Assembly: GCF_934746965.1 (NCBI RefSeq)
Contig: NZ_CAKVFS010000007.1
Coordinates: 1-64,000 of the forward strand
Origin: an uncultured Methanobrevibacter sp.
Lineage (GTDB): Archaea > Methanobacteriota > Methanobacteria > Methanobacteriales > Methanobacteriaceae
Length of the DNA stretch: 64,000 nucleotides
Reading direction: 5' to 3'
The notes below the pieces were generated by a model. The model saw nothing but the letters and a program-made list of their open reading frames with translations, had not been told where the DNA came from and did no database searches. The position numbers and the translations under genes were made by a program. Below are positions 17,939 to 25,125 of the stretch, one piece after another (position 1 is the stretch's first letter; each line of letters opens with the position of its first letter).

Positions 17939-18292
17939 ATGGAGAATAAAAAGAATATTTGGATATTAATTATAGTATTAACGATTTATATATTGAATCA
18001 GCTATTTTTAAAACATTTGGGGATTTTATTTTTTAATAATCACTTAAATGATTTATTAGCTGTACCATTATTCTTTGCATTAATAAATACTATTTCTTTG
18101 TATAATACAAATAAACAGGTAACTTCTTTAAAATATTTAATTTTTATTACTATATTATTGGCATTTTTAGGAGAATATGTTGCTATCTATTTAAGGCCAG
18201 GTAGTGTTTCTGATTGGTGGGATGTTTTATGTTATTTTATAGGAATGTTTGTATATTATTTAATTATAAATATAGAACATGAAACTGATTAG
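17939..18292 (+). CDS. Small multi-span membrane protein
   Basis: 117 residues, not recognised. Four hydrophobic helices are visible, with a charged, non-hydrophobic stretch (YLRPGSVSDWWDVL) before the last one. That stretch recalls VanZ-like proteins but is too weak to name. The ATG at 17939 follows a GTG at 17930 that is in frame and less likely. The stop codon is directly followed by the first base of tRNA-Thr. Confidence 0.6.
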   Translation: MENKKNIWILIIVLTIYILNQLFLKHLGILFFNNHLNDLLAVPLFFALINTISLYNTNKQVTSLKYLIFITILLAFLGEYVAIYLRPGSVSDWWDVLCYFIGMFVYYLIINIEHETD

Positions 18293-18364
18293 GCCCATAT
18301 AGTTCAGATGGTAGAACGATTGACTCGTAATCAATAGGTCTGGGGTTCGACTCCCCATATGGGC
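18293..18364 (+). tRNA. tRNA-Thr (CGT)
   Basis: 72 nt. The acceptor GCCCATA pairs with TATGGGC; the anticodon stem ATTGA/TCAAT carries loop CTCGTAA with anticodon CGT; the T-arm is TGGGG-TTCGACT-CCCCA. No CCA is encoded. A run of seven T follows at 18365. It begins on the base after the stop codon of the preceding membrane protein gene, so both may share one transcript. Confidence 0.95.
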
Positions 18365-18397
18365 TTTTTTTTAAATAATTAATTTTGAGGTTTTAGT

Positions 18398-18775
18398 ATG
18401 GAATCTAAAGATTTAATTATAATAGTTTGTGCAATTATTGCTGGAGCATGTATTATAGCATTAATAACGGTTTTTGTTGGTGATATGCATGATGATACAA
18501 AAGACATGGTATCTACTAATTGTACTGCTGAAAATGTAGTTAATGATACGACTGCAAGTACTACGAATGAGGATTCTCAATCAGAATCACAATCTGACTC
18601 TGGAGTTTATATTGTAAGTGAGGTAGTAAAATATAATTATCAAGCTGATGATGGTAGTTATTATCGTGAAGTAACTTATTCTGATGGGGGTTCTAGACAG
18701 TATAATACTTCTAGTGGAAATTTAATTGGATCTTCTTACAGTTCAGACCAAAAATATTTGCCTACTATGTATTAA
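18398..18775 (+). CDS. Membrane-anchored surface protein
   Basis: 125 residues, function unknown. Residues 5-28 form a membrane helix; a Thr/Ser/Asn-rich linker with NCT and NDT sequons follows; the C-terminal part is rich in Tyr, Ser, Gly and Asp with repeats of a YxYxxDDGSYYREVTYSDGG kind, suggesting a small beta-rich extracellular domain. The layout equals that of the protein at 1185-1535. GAGGTTTT precedes the ATG. Confidence 0.65.
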   Translation: MESKDLIIIVCAIIAGACIIALITVFVGDMHDDTKDMVSTNCTAENVVNDTTASTTNEDSQSESQSDSGVYIVSEVVKYNYQADDGSYYREVTYSDGGSRQYNTSSGNLIGSSYSSDQKYLPTMY

Positions 18776-18781
18776 ATGGGG

Positions 18782-18805
18782 ATAAGGAGTTTTAACACTC
18801 CTTAT
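18782..18805. terminator. Convergent terminator hairpin
   Basis: A 9-bp perfect stem (ATAAGGAGT at 18782-18790, complement at 18797-18805) with a 6-nt loop lies between the ends of two convergent genes and overlaps the minus-strand stop codon. Confidence 0.5.
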
Positions 18806-20187
18806 TTTCCAGCTAGTGCTACTGGAGCATATTTTGCAATTAACTCTTTTTGTTTTAATGAGTTTTTGCTTGATTTTTTATTATTTTTAAATAATTTCAT
18901 TTGACTGTTTATATAACCTTCTTTTTCAATCATTTTCAACAATTTTTTTCCATATGTTAAGTGAGGATTTTCAATTCTTGCTTTCATTTGATTTAAAAGA
19001 AAATGTTCATTGATGTTTAATTGATTGAGTACATAATCCATTTCATTAATTAGCTCTAAAGCCCATTTTTTTAAGGTTATTTCATCACCATCCTTAATCA
19101 ATCTCATATTTTCATCATATGCTCGTTCAGCACTTCGTTCTTCATTTATTATACTTTCTTTTTGCCAATTTACATAATCTGATTCATCTTTAATGAGCAT
19201 ATATAAAATGAATAAATGTAAGAACTTCATATCAATTTTCGGCATACCCCATTTATAAAAAGGGTTTATATCTAAAGTTCTTATTTCAATATACTCAATA
19301 CCATCCTTTTTTAAAGATTCTAATAAATCTAAAGGATTTTTAGGTTTCAATCGGATTTGTGTATATAATTCTTTTGGTTTTGAAAGTATTCCAGTATTTA
19401 TGTACTTTTGAACATCATGAGTAAATTCCTCAACTGTTTTGTAAGAGGGATATAAGTGCTTTTTATTTTTATAACCACATGATGCATTTCTAAATGAAGG
19501 TCCATTTTTACTATAAAAACTACCTTTGAAGTCTTTTTTATTCATTAGGTGTATACATTCGGGAGAAAATGTCTTATGAGCACCTATTGAACATCCTGTA
19601 AGATAAATTATAAGCCACACATGTCTTAAATAATTACGGGCTATTTTTAAATAGACTTCATTTTTAAATTCTTTGTATGTATAGTTTGTTTTTGTTTTTT
19701 TGTATAATTTTTTTATTATGTCTTCTTTAAATGAAAAATTGAAATGTACTCCAGAGATCAACTGTTTTTGAACACCATATTTTCTAGCTAATTTTTTTCT
19801 ATAGTTTTCATTGTCTTTATTTGTTTCATCATACTTTGCAATAGGGATTTTATCGAAGTATGGAAGAATACATGGGAGAGATTGAAACCATAGATATTCA
19901 TCTTCAGGAAGTGAAATATTTACAAGGTCAGATAGTAATGTAAAAATTTCATAGGCTTCATCAATAGAATCAAAGGTTGGAGTTATGATTTCTATTTGAC
20001 TTTCTGAAAAATCTGTTGTGATAAAAGGATTACTAGATTTATCTCCAAAAACAGAAGGATGGGGCCTAAGAGACAATTTTCCATCAGAATATGCTCTTAG
20101 GCTTTCCCACTCAATACCAAATGAGCCTTTTAACAATTCTTCACTTGTTAAATGTTTGTTAATGTTACTTAAACAAAAGGGATTCAT
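18802..20187 (-). CDS. Glutamate-cysteine ligase, GshAB-N-terminal type
   Basis: 461 residues. The pattern GIEWESLR (residues 24-31), HPSVFGDKSSNPFITTDFSE and SQIEIITPTFD matches gamma-glutamylcysteine synthetase as found in the N-terminal half of bacterial GshAB. No ATP-grasp domain follows, so the protein makes a gamma-glutamyl bond but not glutathione. Later motifs (GVHFNFSF, GPSFRNASCGY, EIRTLDINPF) fit the ATP/metal site and the substrate pocket. Third gene of the operon with the amidotransferase and GCS2 genes; AGAGGT is upstream. Rare in methanogens and possibly acquired from bacteria. Confidence 0.82.
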   Translation of the reverse strand: MNPFCLSNINKHLTSEELLKGSFGIEWESLRAYSDGKLSLRPHPSVFGDKSSNPFITTDFSESQIEIITPTFDSIDEAYEIFTLLSDLVNISLPEDEYLWFQSLPCILPYFDKIPIAKYDETNKDNENYRKKLARKYGVQKQLISGVHFNFSFKEDIIKKLYKKTKTNYTYKEFKNEVYLKIARNYLRHVWLIIYLTGCSIGAHKTFSPECIHLMNKKDFKGSFYSKNGPSFRNASCGYKNKKHLYPSYKTVEEFTHDVQKYINTGILSKPKELYTQIRLKPKNPLDLLESLKKDGIEYIEIRTLDINPFYKWGMPKIDMKFLHLFILYMLIKDESDYVNWQKESIINEERSAERAYDENMRLIKDGDEITLKKWALELINEMDYVLNQLNINEHFLLNQMKARIENPHLTYGKKLLKMIEKEGYINSQMKLFKNNKKSSKNSLKQKELIAKYAPVALAGK

Positions 20188-20254
20188 GCTGTACCTCTTA
20201 ATCTACCATATTCTTTTATAAGTTTTTCTAAATGGATTCCTTTTTTTATTGATT

Positions 20255-21598
20255 TTAACATATCTTTTCCAGGGTTTGTTTGATTTTTAACCGTTTATAT
20301 AAAGGTTTTAAGAATTTTTCTTCACCTTTCCCACGTTTTTCAAGACCTTCTTTAGATAAATCAAGAACTTCTTTAGCTAGTTTATAAGCATCATTTTTAT
20401 TTATAAAGCTTGGTAGGTTTTCTTTAATTAATAATTTACGAAGTTCATTAGCTGTGTAACCTTTATGATAAAGTATATTGTCAGTTTCAATTAATTCATT
20501 TAAATTATCAAGATTATGTTTAAGCCCTAAATGAAAAGCAGCTACGCTCATAGAATCTTGAATTGGCTGAGTACACACACTTCTAAATTCAATTGTTCCT
20601 CTAAATGTTAAATTAATAAATTTAAATGCTCTTAAATAATTAATGTCATTTAGGGATGGTTTTATTTCAATACTTTCATAATCATGCCCATTATAAAATT
20701 CTCCTTTTACGGTTTTTTGTTTAAAGTAATCTTGTAAATTCATTGTTGGGAAATTAATATATTTCCCATTACGCATTATTGAGTAAATATTCAATGATTC
20801 AAGATATGTTTCTAATTCTTCAACATTCTTAAAATTAATATCATACATTCCAATGTTGTGGGGATTTACTCCATGGGTACTGTATTCCCATAAAGCATCC
20901 CTATAACAAATTATATTATTATTTTCTTCAAGTAAAATCGAATTTGAGAATAATAATGCTTTTATTGGTTCTATTTTAGAAAATACATTAATTGTTTTTA
21001 CAAGATTGTCATATGAAACATCTAATTGAACTTGTGAAGCACTAGAGAACATTCCATATCCGGGATATTTATGAAAATGCATTTGACAGTTTTTATATTC
21101 TGGATAAGAATTTAAATGATGATATAACATTAAATAACGTTCATTTGGTATTGGTATTTCTTTGTTATATTTTCTATATGGATTTATCCCCATTCCAGTT
21201 AATGTGTACCCATATTCTTCAAAATTCTCTTTAATGAATTTATAATAAGTGGAAAACCTTTCATTAATAACAAATAAATCTTCATGTTTCCCCATTGCAA
21301 ATTCAATATTATTGTATGAGCAGTCATAACAAATAATATCTTCACTGGTTTTATTCTTGAGGGAGTATGTATTTCCTTCGTAGTCTATTCCATTTATTTT
21401 AAAAGAATTAAATTCTTTTTGGAAATTATCTGTTATCTGGTGGACGATATTAAAATCTACTGCTTTTTTATTAAGATTTAGTATAGGAATTTCAATCTCG
21501 ATGCCTATGTAATCTTTTTCTCCTTGAAGTGTGGGATTTATAAATTCTTGATATAATTTATTTTTGACCATTCCTGGTGTGATTTTAGAGTTTACCAT
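20255..21598 (-). CDS. Glutamate-cysteine ligase family 2 (GCS2)-like enzyme
   Basis: 447 residues. YIGIEIEIPILN near the N-terminus, the central HFHKYPGYGMFSSASQVQLDVSY and the later FRGTIEFRSVCTQP fit the GCS2 branch (plant/EgtA-like), only distantly related to the other ligase here. It would couple the gamma-carboxyl of glutamate to an amine such as cysteine using ATP. The ATG overlaps the amidotransferase stop by 7 nt. The reading frame ends early: one more A in the run at 20284-20288 would add about 30 family-like residues and end at 20184, overlapping the next ATG by 4 nt (ATGA). See findings. Confidence 0.75.
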   Translation of the reverse strand: MVNSKITPGMVKNKLYQEFINPTLQGEKDYIGIEIEIPILNLNKKAVDFNIVHQITDNFQKEFNSFKINGIDYEGNTYSLKNKTSEDIICYDCSYNNIEFAMGKHEDLFVINERFSTYYKFIKENFEEYGYTLTGMGINPYRKYNKEIPIPNERYLMLYHHLNSYPEYKNCQMHFHKYPGYGMFSSASQVQLDVSYDNLVKTINVFSKIEPIKALLFSNSILLEENNNIICYRDALWEYSTHGVNPHNIGMYDINFKNVEELETYLESLNIYSIMRNGKYINFPTMNLQDYFKQKTVKGEFYNGHDYESIEIKPSLNDINYLRAFKFINLTFRGTIEFRSVCTQPIQDSMSVAAFHLGLKHNLDNLNELIETDNILYHKGYTANELRKLLIKENLPSFINKNDAYKLAKEVLDLSKEGLEKRGKGEEKFLKPLYKRLKIKQTLEKIC

Positions 21599-22395
21599 AC
21601 TTCCTCACCATCATTTTTTTCAATGGAATCAATAAACTTATTTAAATATTCTAATTGTTCAGGAGTTTCTATATATTCATTGTCGTGTCTTTCACTTTTG
21701 TAAAGTATTTCACCATCTTTTAGACAAAATAATATATTTATTGGAAGTTTTGCCCAGTTTTCATTGTTAGATATTGGAGTTGTTGTAAAAAGCAACCCAT
21801 CATTAGTTTTTAAGTAATATAATGAACCCTCTAAGTTTGAATGGATGTATACTTGATCACCATCACAAATCATTAGGTTTAATTTATTATTCAATGACAT
21901 GTCTGATAGGATGTTGGTAAGTAGATTAAAACGTTCATATGTATTTAAAGGTTCACCTTTTTTAAGTTCTGCTTCATTCACTTTATCTATAATATAAAGT
22001 AAAATTCTTTCAGAGTCAGTATCACCATATTCTTTTGATTTATATTCGTTTAATGGTGGATAATCAAAGATTGTTCCATTATGTATTAATATCCAACTCC
22101 TATTATTATCATCTGCCTGAGTAAAAGGATGACAATTTGGAGTTATTAATTCTCCTATTGTAGCTAGTCTGATATGTGCAAAAATATTTTTACCAACAAT
22201 GGGGTTAGATAAAATATTTTTTAAGTTTTTACTACATTTTGCTTTAATTGGTTCTTTACTTATTTTTGTTCCATTGGGATGCATATTTGCTAATCCCCAA
22301 CCATGTGGATGTTCATCACAATGTTCATAAAAACATTTAAGACATTCATTTACTTTTGTAGCTTTATTTGAATTAAAACAAAATATTTCACACAT
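21592..22395 (-). CDS. Class II glutamine amidotransferase (EgtC-like)
   Basis: 267 residues. Cys2 directly after the initiator Met is the N-terminal nucleophile. HPHGWGLANM, NIFAHIRLATIG, NCHPFTQ and WILIHNGTIFDYP with GDTDSERI are the conserved Ntn-amidotransferase blocks. There is no fused synthase domain, so it may be a gamma-glutamyl amide hydrolase like EgtC rather than an ammonia donor. First gene of a three-gene operon; AGGAGGACTG is the ribosome binding site, and two operator-like dyads lie at the promoter. Confidence 0.83.
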   Translation of the reverse strand: MCEIFCFNSNKATKVNECLKCFYEHCDEHPHGWGLANMHPNGTKISKEPIKAKCSKNLKNILSNPIVGKNIFAHIRLATIGELITPNCHPFTQADDNNRSWILIHNGTIFDYPPLNEYKSKEYGDTDSERILLYIIDKVNEAELKKGEPLNTYERFNLLTNILSDMSLNNKLNLMICDGDQVYIHSNLEGSLYYLKTNDGLLFTTTPISNNENWAKLPINILFCLKDGEILYKSERHDNEYIETPEQLEYLNKFIDSIEKNDGEEVW

Positions 22396-22423
22396 TTTTT
22401 CAGTCCTCCTACCTATAATTTAA

Positions 22424-22479
22424 ATAACACGAGTTATAATATTAATAACAATTGTTATAAATTTTATAGTATATAAATC
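22424..22479 (-). promoter_or_regulatory. Promoter and paired dyads of the gamma-glutamyl operon
   Basis: On the minus strand a TATA-like TTTATATAC sits at about 22471-22479, placing the start near 22450. Two dyads of the form ATAAC-N4-GTTAT lie at 22424-22437 and 22445-22458, 21 bp apart centre to centre (two helical turns); the second is a perfect 14-bp palindrome. Both would block initiation if bound by a dimeric repressor. The TAAC-N4-GTTA core also occurs at the TetR gene promoter (32645-32705). Confidence 0.6.
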
Positions 22480-22775
22480 TTTACTTATTTGATAAGTTTT
22501 ATATATCATGAAGAAAAAAAGTAATAATAACCTTTAAGGGCGGGTTTTAATAATTTAAAACTTTATAACAAATTATTCTTTAAAAGAAGTGAGTAGAGCT
22601 CACAGTAGTCGATTAACAGATTATAAAATTATAATTAATTATAATCTTATTTTACATTCTGTATAGTGTTAATTTAGCAAATGCAGTATTTAGTGGACTA
22701 TTTTTAAATTTACTATAGCGATAGCTATATTTTAATGATAATAAAAATTACGGAAAATATTAAAAGGTTGATATA
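22480..22775 (+). other. Structured intergenic region before the eS1 gene
   Basis: TTTATATAT at 22498-22506 is a good plus-strand TATA box, far (270 bp) from the eS1 start. Between them lie a G-rich patch (AGGGCGGG near 22537), a small hairpin GTGAG/CTCAC at 22589-22603, an AT hairpin with 8-bp arms at 22619-22646 and a dyad TATAGC-GATA-GCTATA at 22714-22729. It may be a long 5' leader or a small RNA gene; no open frame is evident. Confidence 0.35.
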
Positions 22776-23357
22776 ATGGCAAAAGCAAAAACAAGGCGTA
22801 GAGTACGTGATACATGGAAAGAAAAATCTTGGTATACTATTAAAACACCAGTTAACTTTGAAGATAAAGAAATTGGAGAAACTCCAGCAAGAGATCCTGA
22901 TTACCTTATTGGTAGAGGAGTAGAAGTTACTATGAGGGAATTATCTGGAGACTTCTCTAAACAATATATTAAACTCAGATTTGAAATTGATAATGTAGCA
23001 GGAGATACTGCAAACACTAAATTTACAGGTCACAAAACTACTACTGATTATGTAAGAAGTATGATTAGAAGAGGAACCAGTAGAATCGATGCTTCTTGTG
23101 TTGTTAAAACTAAAGATGATCGTAAACTTAAACTCCATGTACTTGCAGTAACTACAAGAAGAGCTAAATCTTCCCAACAAAAATACATGAGACAAGTTAT
23201 CAATGATTTATTAACTGAAACTGCAGCTGAAAAATCATTTGATGAATTAATTAAACTTGTAGTAAATGGTAAATTAGCATCTGAAGTTTACCACAATGCT
23301 AAAAAAATCTACCCTCTTAAAAGAGTGGAAATTATTAAAAGTAAAGTATTAAATTAA
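22776..23357 (+). CDS. rps3ae: Ribosomal protein eS1 (S3Ae)
   Basis: 193 residues. The basic start (KAKTRRRVRDTWKEKSWY) and blocks such as GRGVEVTMRELSGDFSKQYIKLRF and SMIRRGTSRIDASCVVKTKD are characteristic of eS1, a protein of the small subunit platform. It has no bacterial counterpart with the same fold. AAAGGTTGAT precedes the ATG. It is not in a ribosomal operon here, and its upstream region is unusually long and structured. Confidence 0.95.
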   Translation: MAKAKTRRRVRDTWKEKSWYTIKTPVNFEDKEIGETPARDPDYLIGRGVEVTMRELSGDFSKQYIKLRFEIDNVAGDTANTKFTGHKTTTDYVRSMIRRGTSRIDASCVVKTKDDRKLKLHVLAVTTRRAKSSQQKYMRQVINDLLTETAAEKSFDELIKLVVNGKLASEVYHNAKKIYPLKRVEIIKSKVLN

Positions 23358-23405
23358 ATACTTTTACTTAAATTTTCTTTTTCTAAAAAATAAAAACGGA
23401 TTTAA

Positions 23406-24038
23406 TTAAAATTGAACTTTGGGTACTATTTTTTCTTCTTCAAGAACTTCAATAAAGTTTGCACTATTAAATCCAAATAATTGAGCAACTATATTGCTTG
23501 GAAATTGTTCACAACTGTTATTATAAATTAAAACAAAATTGTTAAATCTTTCTCTGTAAATTGCAATTTTATTTTCAGTGTCAGTTAATTGTCCTTGTAG
23601 ATTTAAAAAGTTTGCATCTGCTTTTAATTCAGGATATCTTTCAGCAATTGCATATAAATTAGCAATACCTCTAGATAATTGGGCATTAGATTCTTGCATA
23701 TCAGGAATGCTTTTAGCATTCATTAATGATGATCTAGCTAAACTTATTTGAGCGTATGTATCATTTTCATGTTTTGCATAACCTTTAACAACTTCCACTA
23801 AATTTGGAATTAAATCAGTTCTTCTTTTTAATTGAACATCGATTTTACTCCATGAACTTTTAACTTGATTTCTTTTAGTTATTAAATCATTATAAATTGA
23901 AATTGTGTAACTACTGATACCTGCAAGGAGAATTAATGTAATTAAAATATAGAAGAAACTACCTTGAAATAGACTACTTAATTCAAAACTTACAAATAAA
24001 ATAGCTATTATAATAATTATTTTGTATAATGTTCTCAT
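23406..24038 (-). CDS. LemA family protein
   Basis: 210 residues. Two N-terminal hydrophobic helices (about residues 5-22 and 28-48) are followed by the LemA core: YNDLITKRNQVKSSWSKIDVQLKRRTDLIPNLVE, then YPELKADANFLNLQGQLTDTENKI and the closing RFNNFVLIYN. LemA proteins are widespread membrane proteins of unclear function, predicted here to expose a helical bundle. Monocistronic; no partner gene (such as a TPM-domain protein) is adjacent. Confidence 0.88.
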   Translation of the reverse strand: MRTLYKIIIIIAILFVSFELSSLFQGSFFYILITLILLAGISSYTISIYNDLITKRNQVKSSWSKIDVQLKRRTDLIPNLVEVVKGYAKHENDTYAQISLARSSLMNAKSIPDMQESNAQLSRGIANLYAIAERYPELKADANFLNLQGQLTDTENKIAIYRERFNNFVLIYNNSCEQFPSNIVAQLFGFNSANFIEVLEEEKIVPKVQF

Positions 24039-24132
24039 ATAATGGAATATGGTTAATATATTATATTAATTATATGGTTAAAATTAGGTATATTTTTATA
24101 TTATTCATTAGAAATACTATTATGTTGATATT

Positions 24133-24831
24133 ATGGTTGAAAAATTAATAATGATTAATTGGGGTTATGTTTTAATACTATTTTTATTGGGATTTTTAAC
24201 ATACAAAAGAAAATCATTGGATGCTCTAGGTTCAATTGTCATGATTGTAATGGGTATTATCATTATTTTTTCAGCGGGATTTAATTGGTTGTTATTAATT
24301 TTAATATTTCTTATTTTAAGCTTGGTAGCTACAAAATTCTCAAAATCTTATAAAAGATCTTTAGGAGAATTTGAAGGTAGGAGAACAACTAAAAATGTTA
24401 TTTCAAATGGTATTGTAGCAGTTATGATGGCTGCATTTGGCGGTTATTATCTTTCTTTTGTTGGAGGATTTATTGGAGCAATAGCTACTGCAACAGCAGA
24501 TACTTTAGCTAGTGAAATTGGTGTTTTACATCAACCTAGATTAATCACTACTTTTAAAAAGGTAGAACCTGGAACTGATGGTGCAGTATCTGTTTTAGGA
24601 ACTGTTGCAGGTATGGTTGGTGCAGCTATTGTTGGTATCTGTGCATTTTTCCTTGGAATTGTTCATGATCCTATTTTAGCTATTATTTTAGCAGTTATTC
24701 CTGGAACTTTAGGTTGTTTTATGGATAGTTTTCTTGGAGCTCTTTTTGAAAGAAAAGATTTGTTAACTAATGAACATGTAAATCTTATAGCTACTATTAC
24801 TGGTGCTTTAATTGGTATTTTGCTTGTTTGA
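24133..24831 (+). CDS. DUF92 family membrane protein
   Basis: 232 residues with six or seven membrane helices. The family pattern GGFIGAIATATADTLASEIG with GTDGAVSVLGTVAGMVGA and the late PGTLGCFMDSFLGALFER fits DUF92 (TIGR00297). Plant relatives have been linked to phytyl phosphate kinase activity, but for archaeal members no activity is established; a lipid-related kinase is a guess. The start at 24133 gives a natural N-terminus. Confidence 0.8.
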   Translation: MVEKLIMINWGYVLILFLLGFLTYKRKSLDALGSIVMIVMGIIIIFSAGFNWLLLILIFLILSLVATKFSKSYKRSLGEFEGRRTTKNVISNGIVAVMMAAFGGYYLSFVGGFIGAIATATADTLASEIGVLHQPRLITTFKKVEPGTDGAVSVLGTVAGMVGAAIVGICAFFLGIVHDPILAIILAVIPGTLGCFMDSFLGALFERKDLLTNEHVNLIATITGALIGILLV

Positions 24832-24868
24832 TTAATTATTTTAATAAGTTAAAACAGATAGTAAAATC

Positions 24869-25057
24869 ATGTCAATGGCAGAGTTTAATTATGATATTGC
24901 TGTTTCAGCAATTATTGCAGTAATTATTGTAGTGTATTATAAACGTAAGTATGGTGATGAGATTTTTAAGGATAAACGTACTTGGGTTAAGATAATTGTA
25001 CTGTTTTCTGTTGCAAACTTAATTAAAGTTATGATTAAACCGTTAATAGGTTTCTAA
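24869..25057 (+). CDS. Small membrane protein
   Basis: 62 residues, not recognised. Two hydrophobic segments (about residues 9-24 and 42-60) surround a strongly charged loop KRKYGDEIFKDKRTW, giving a hairpin-like membrane topology. It follows the DUF92 gene by 37 nt on the same strand and could be cotranscribed. A second in-frame ATG at 24875 is possible. Confidence 0.5.
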   Translation: MSMAEFNYDIAVSAIIAVIIVVYYKRKYGDEIFKDKRTWVKIIVLFSVANLIKVMIKPLIGF

Positions 25058-25125
25058 ACTAATTTTTTAAATAATTTTATAACTATTGAAAAATATATTT
25101 AAAAATATTATAATAAGGTGACATT

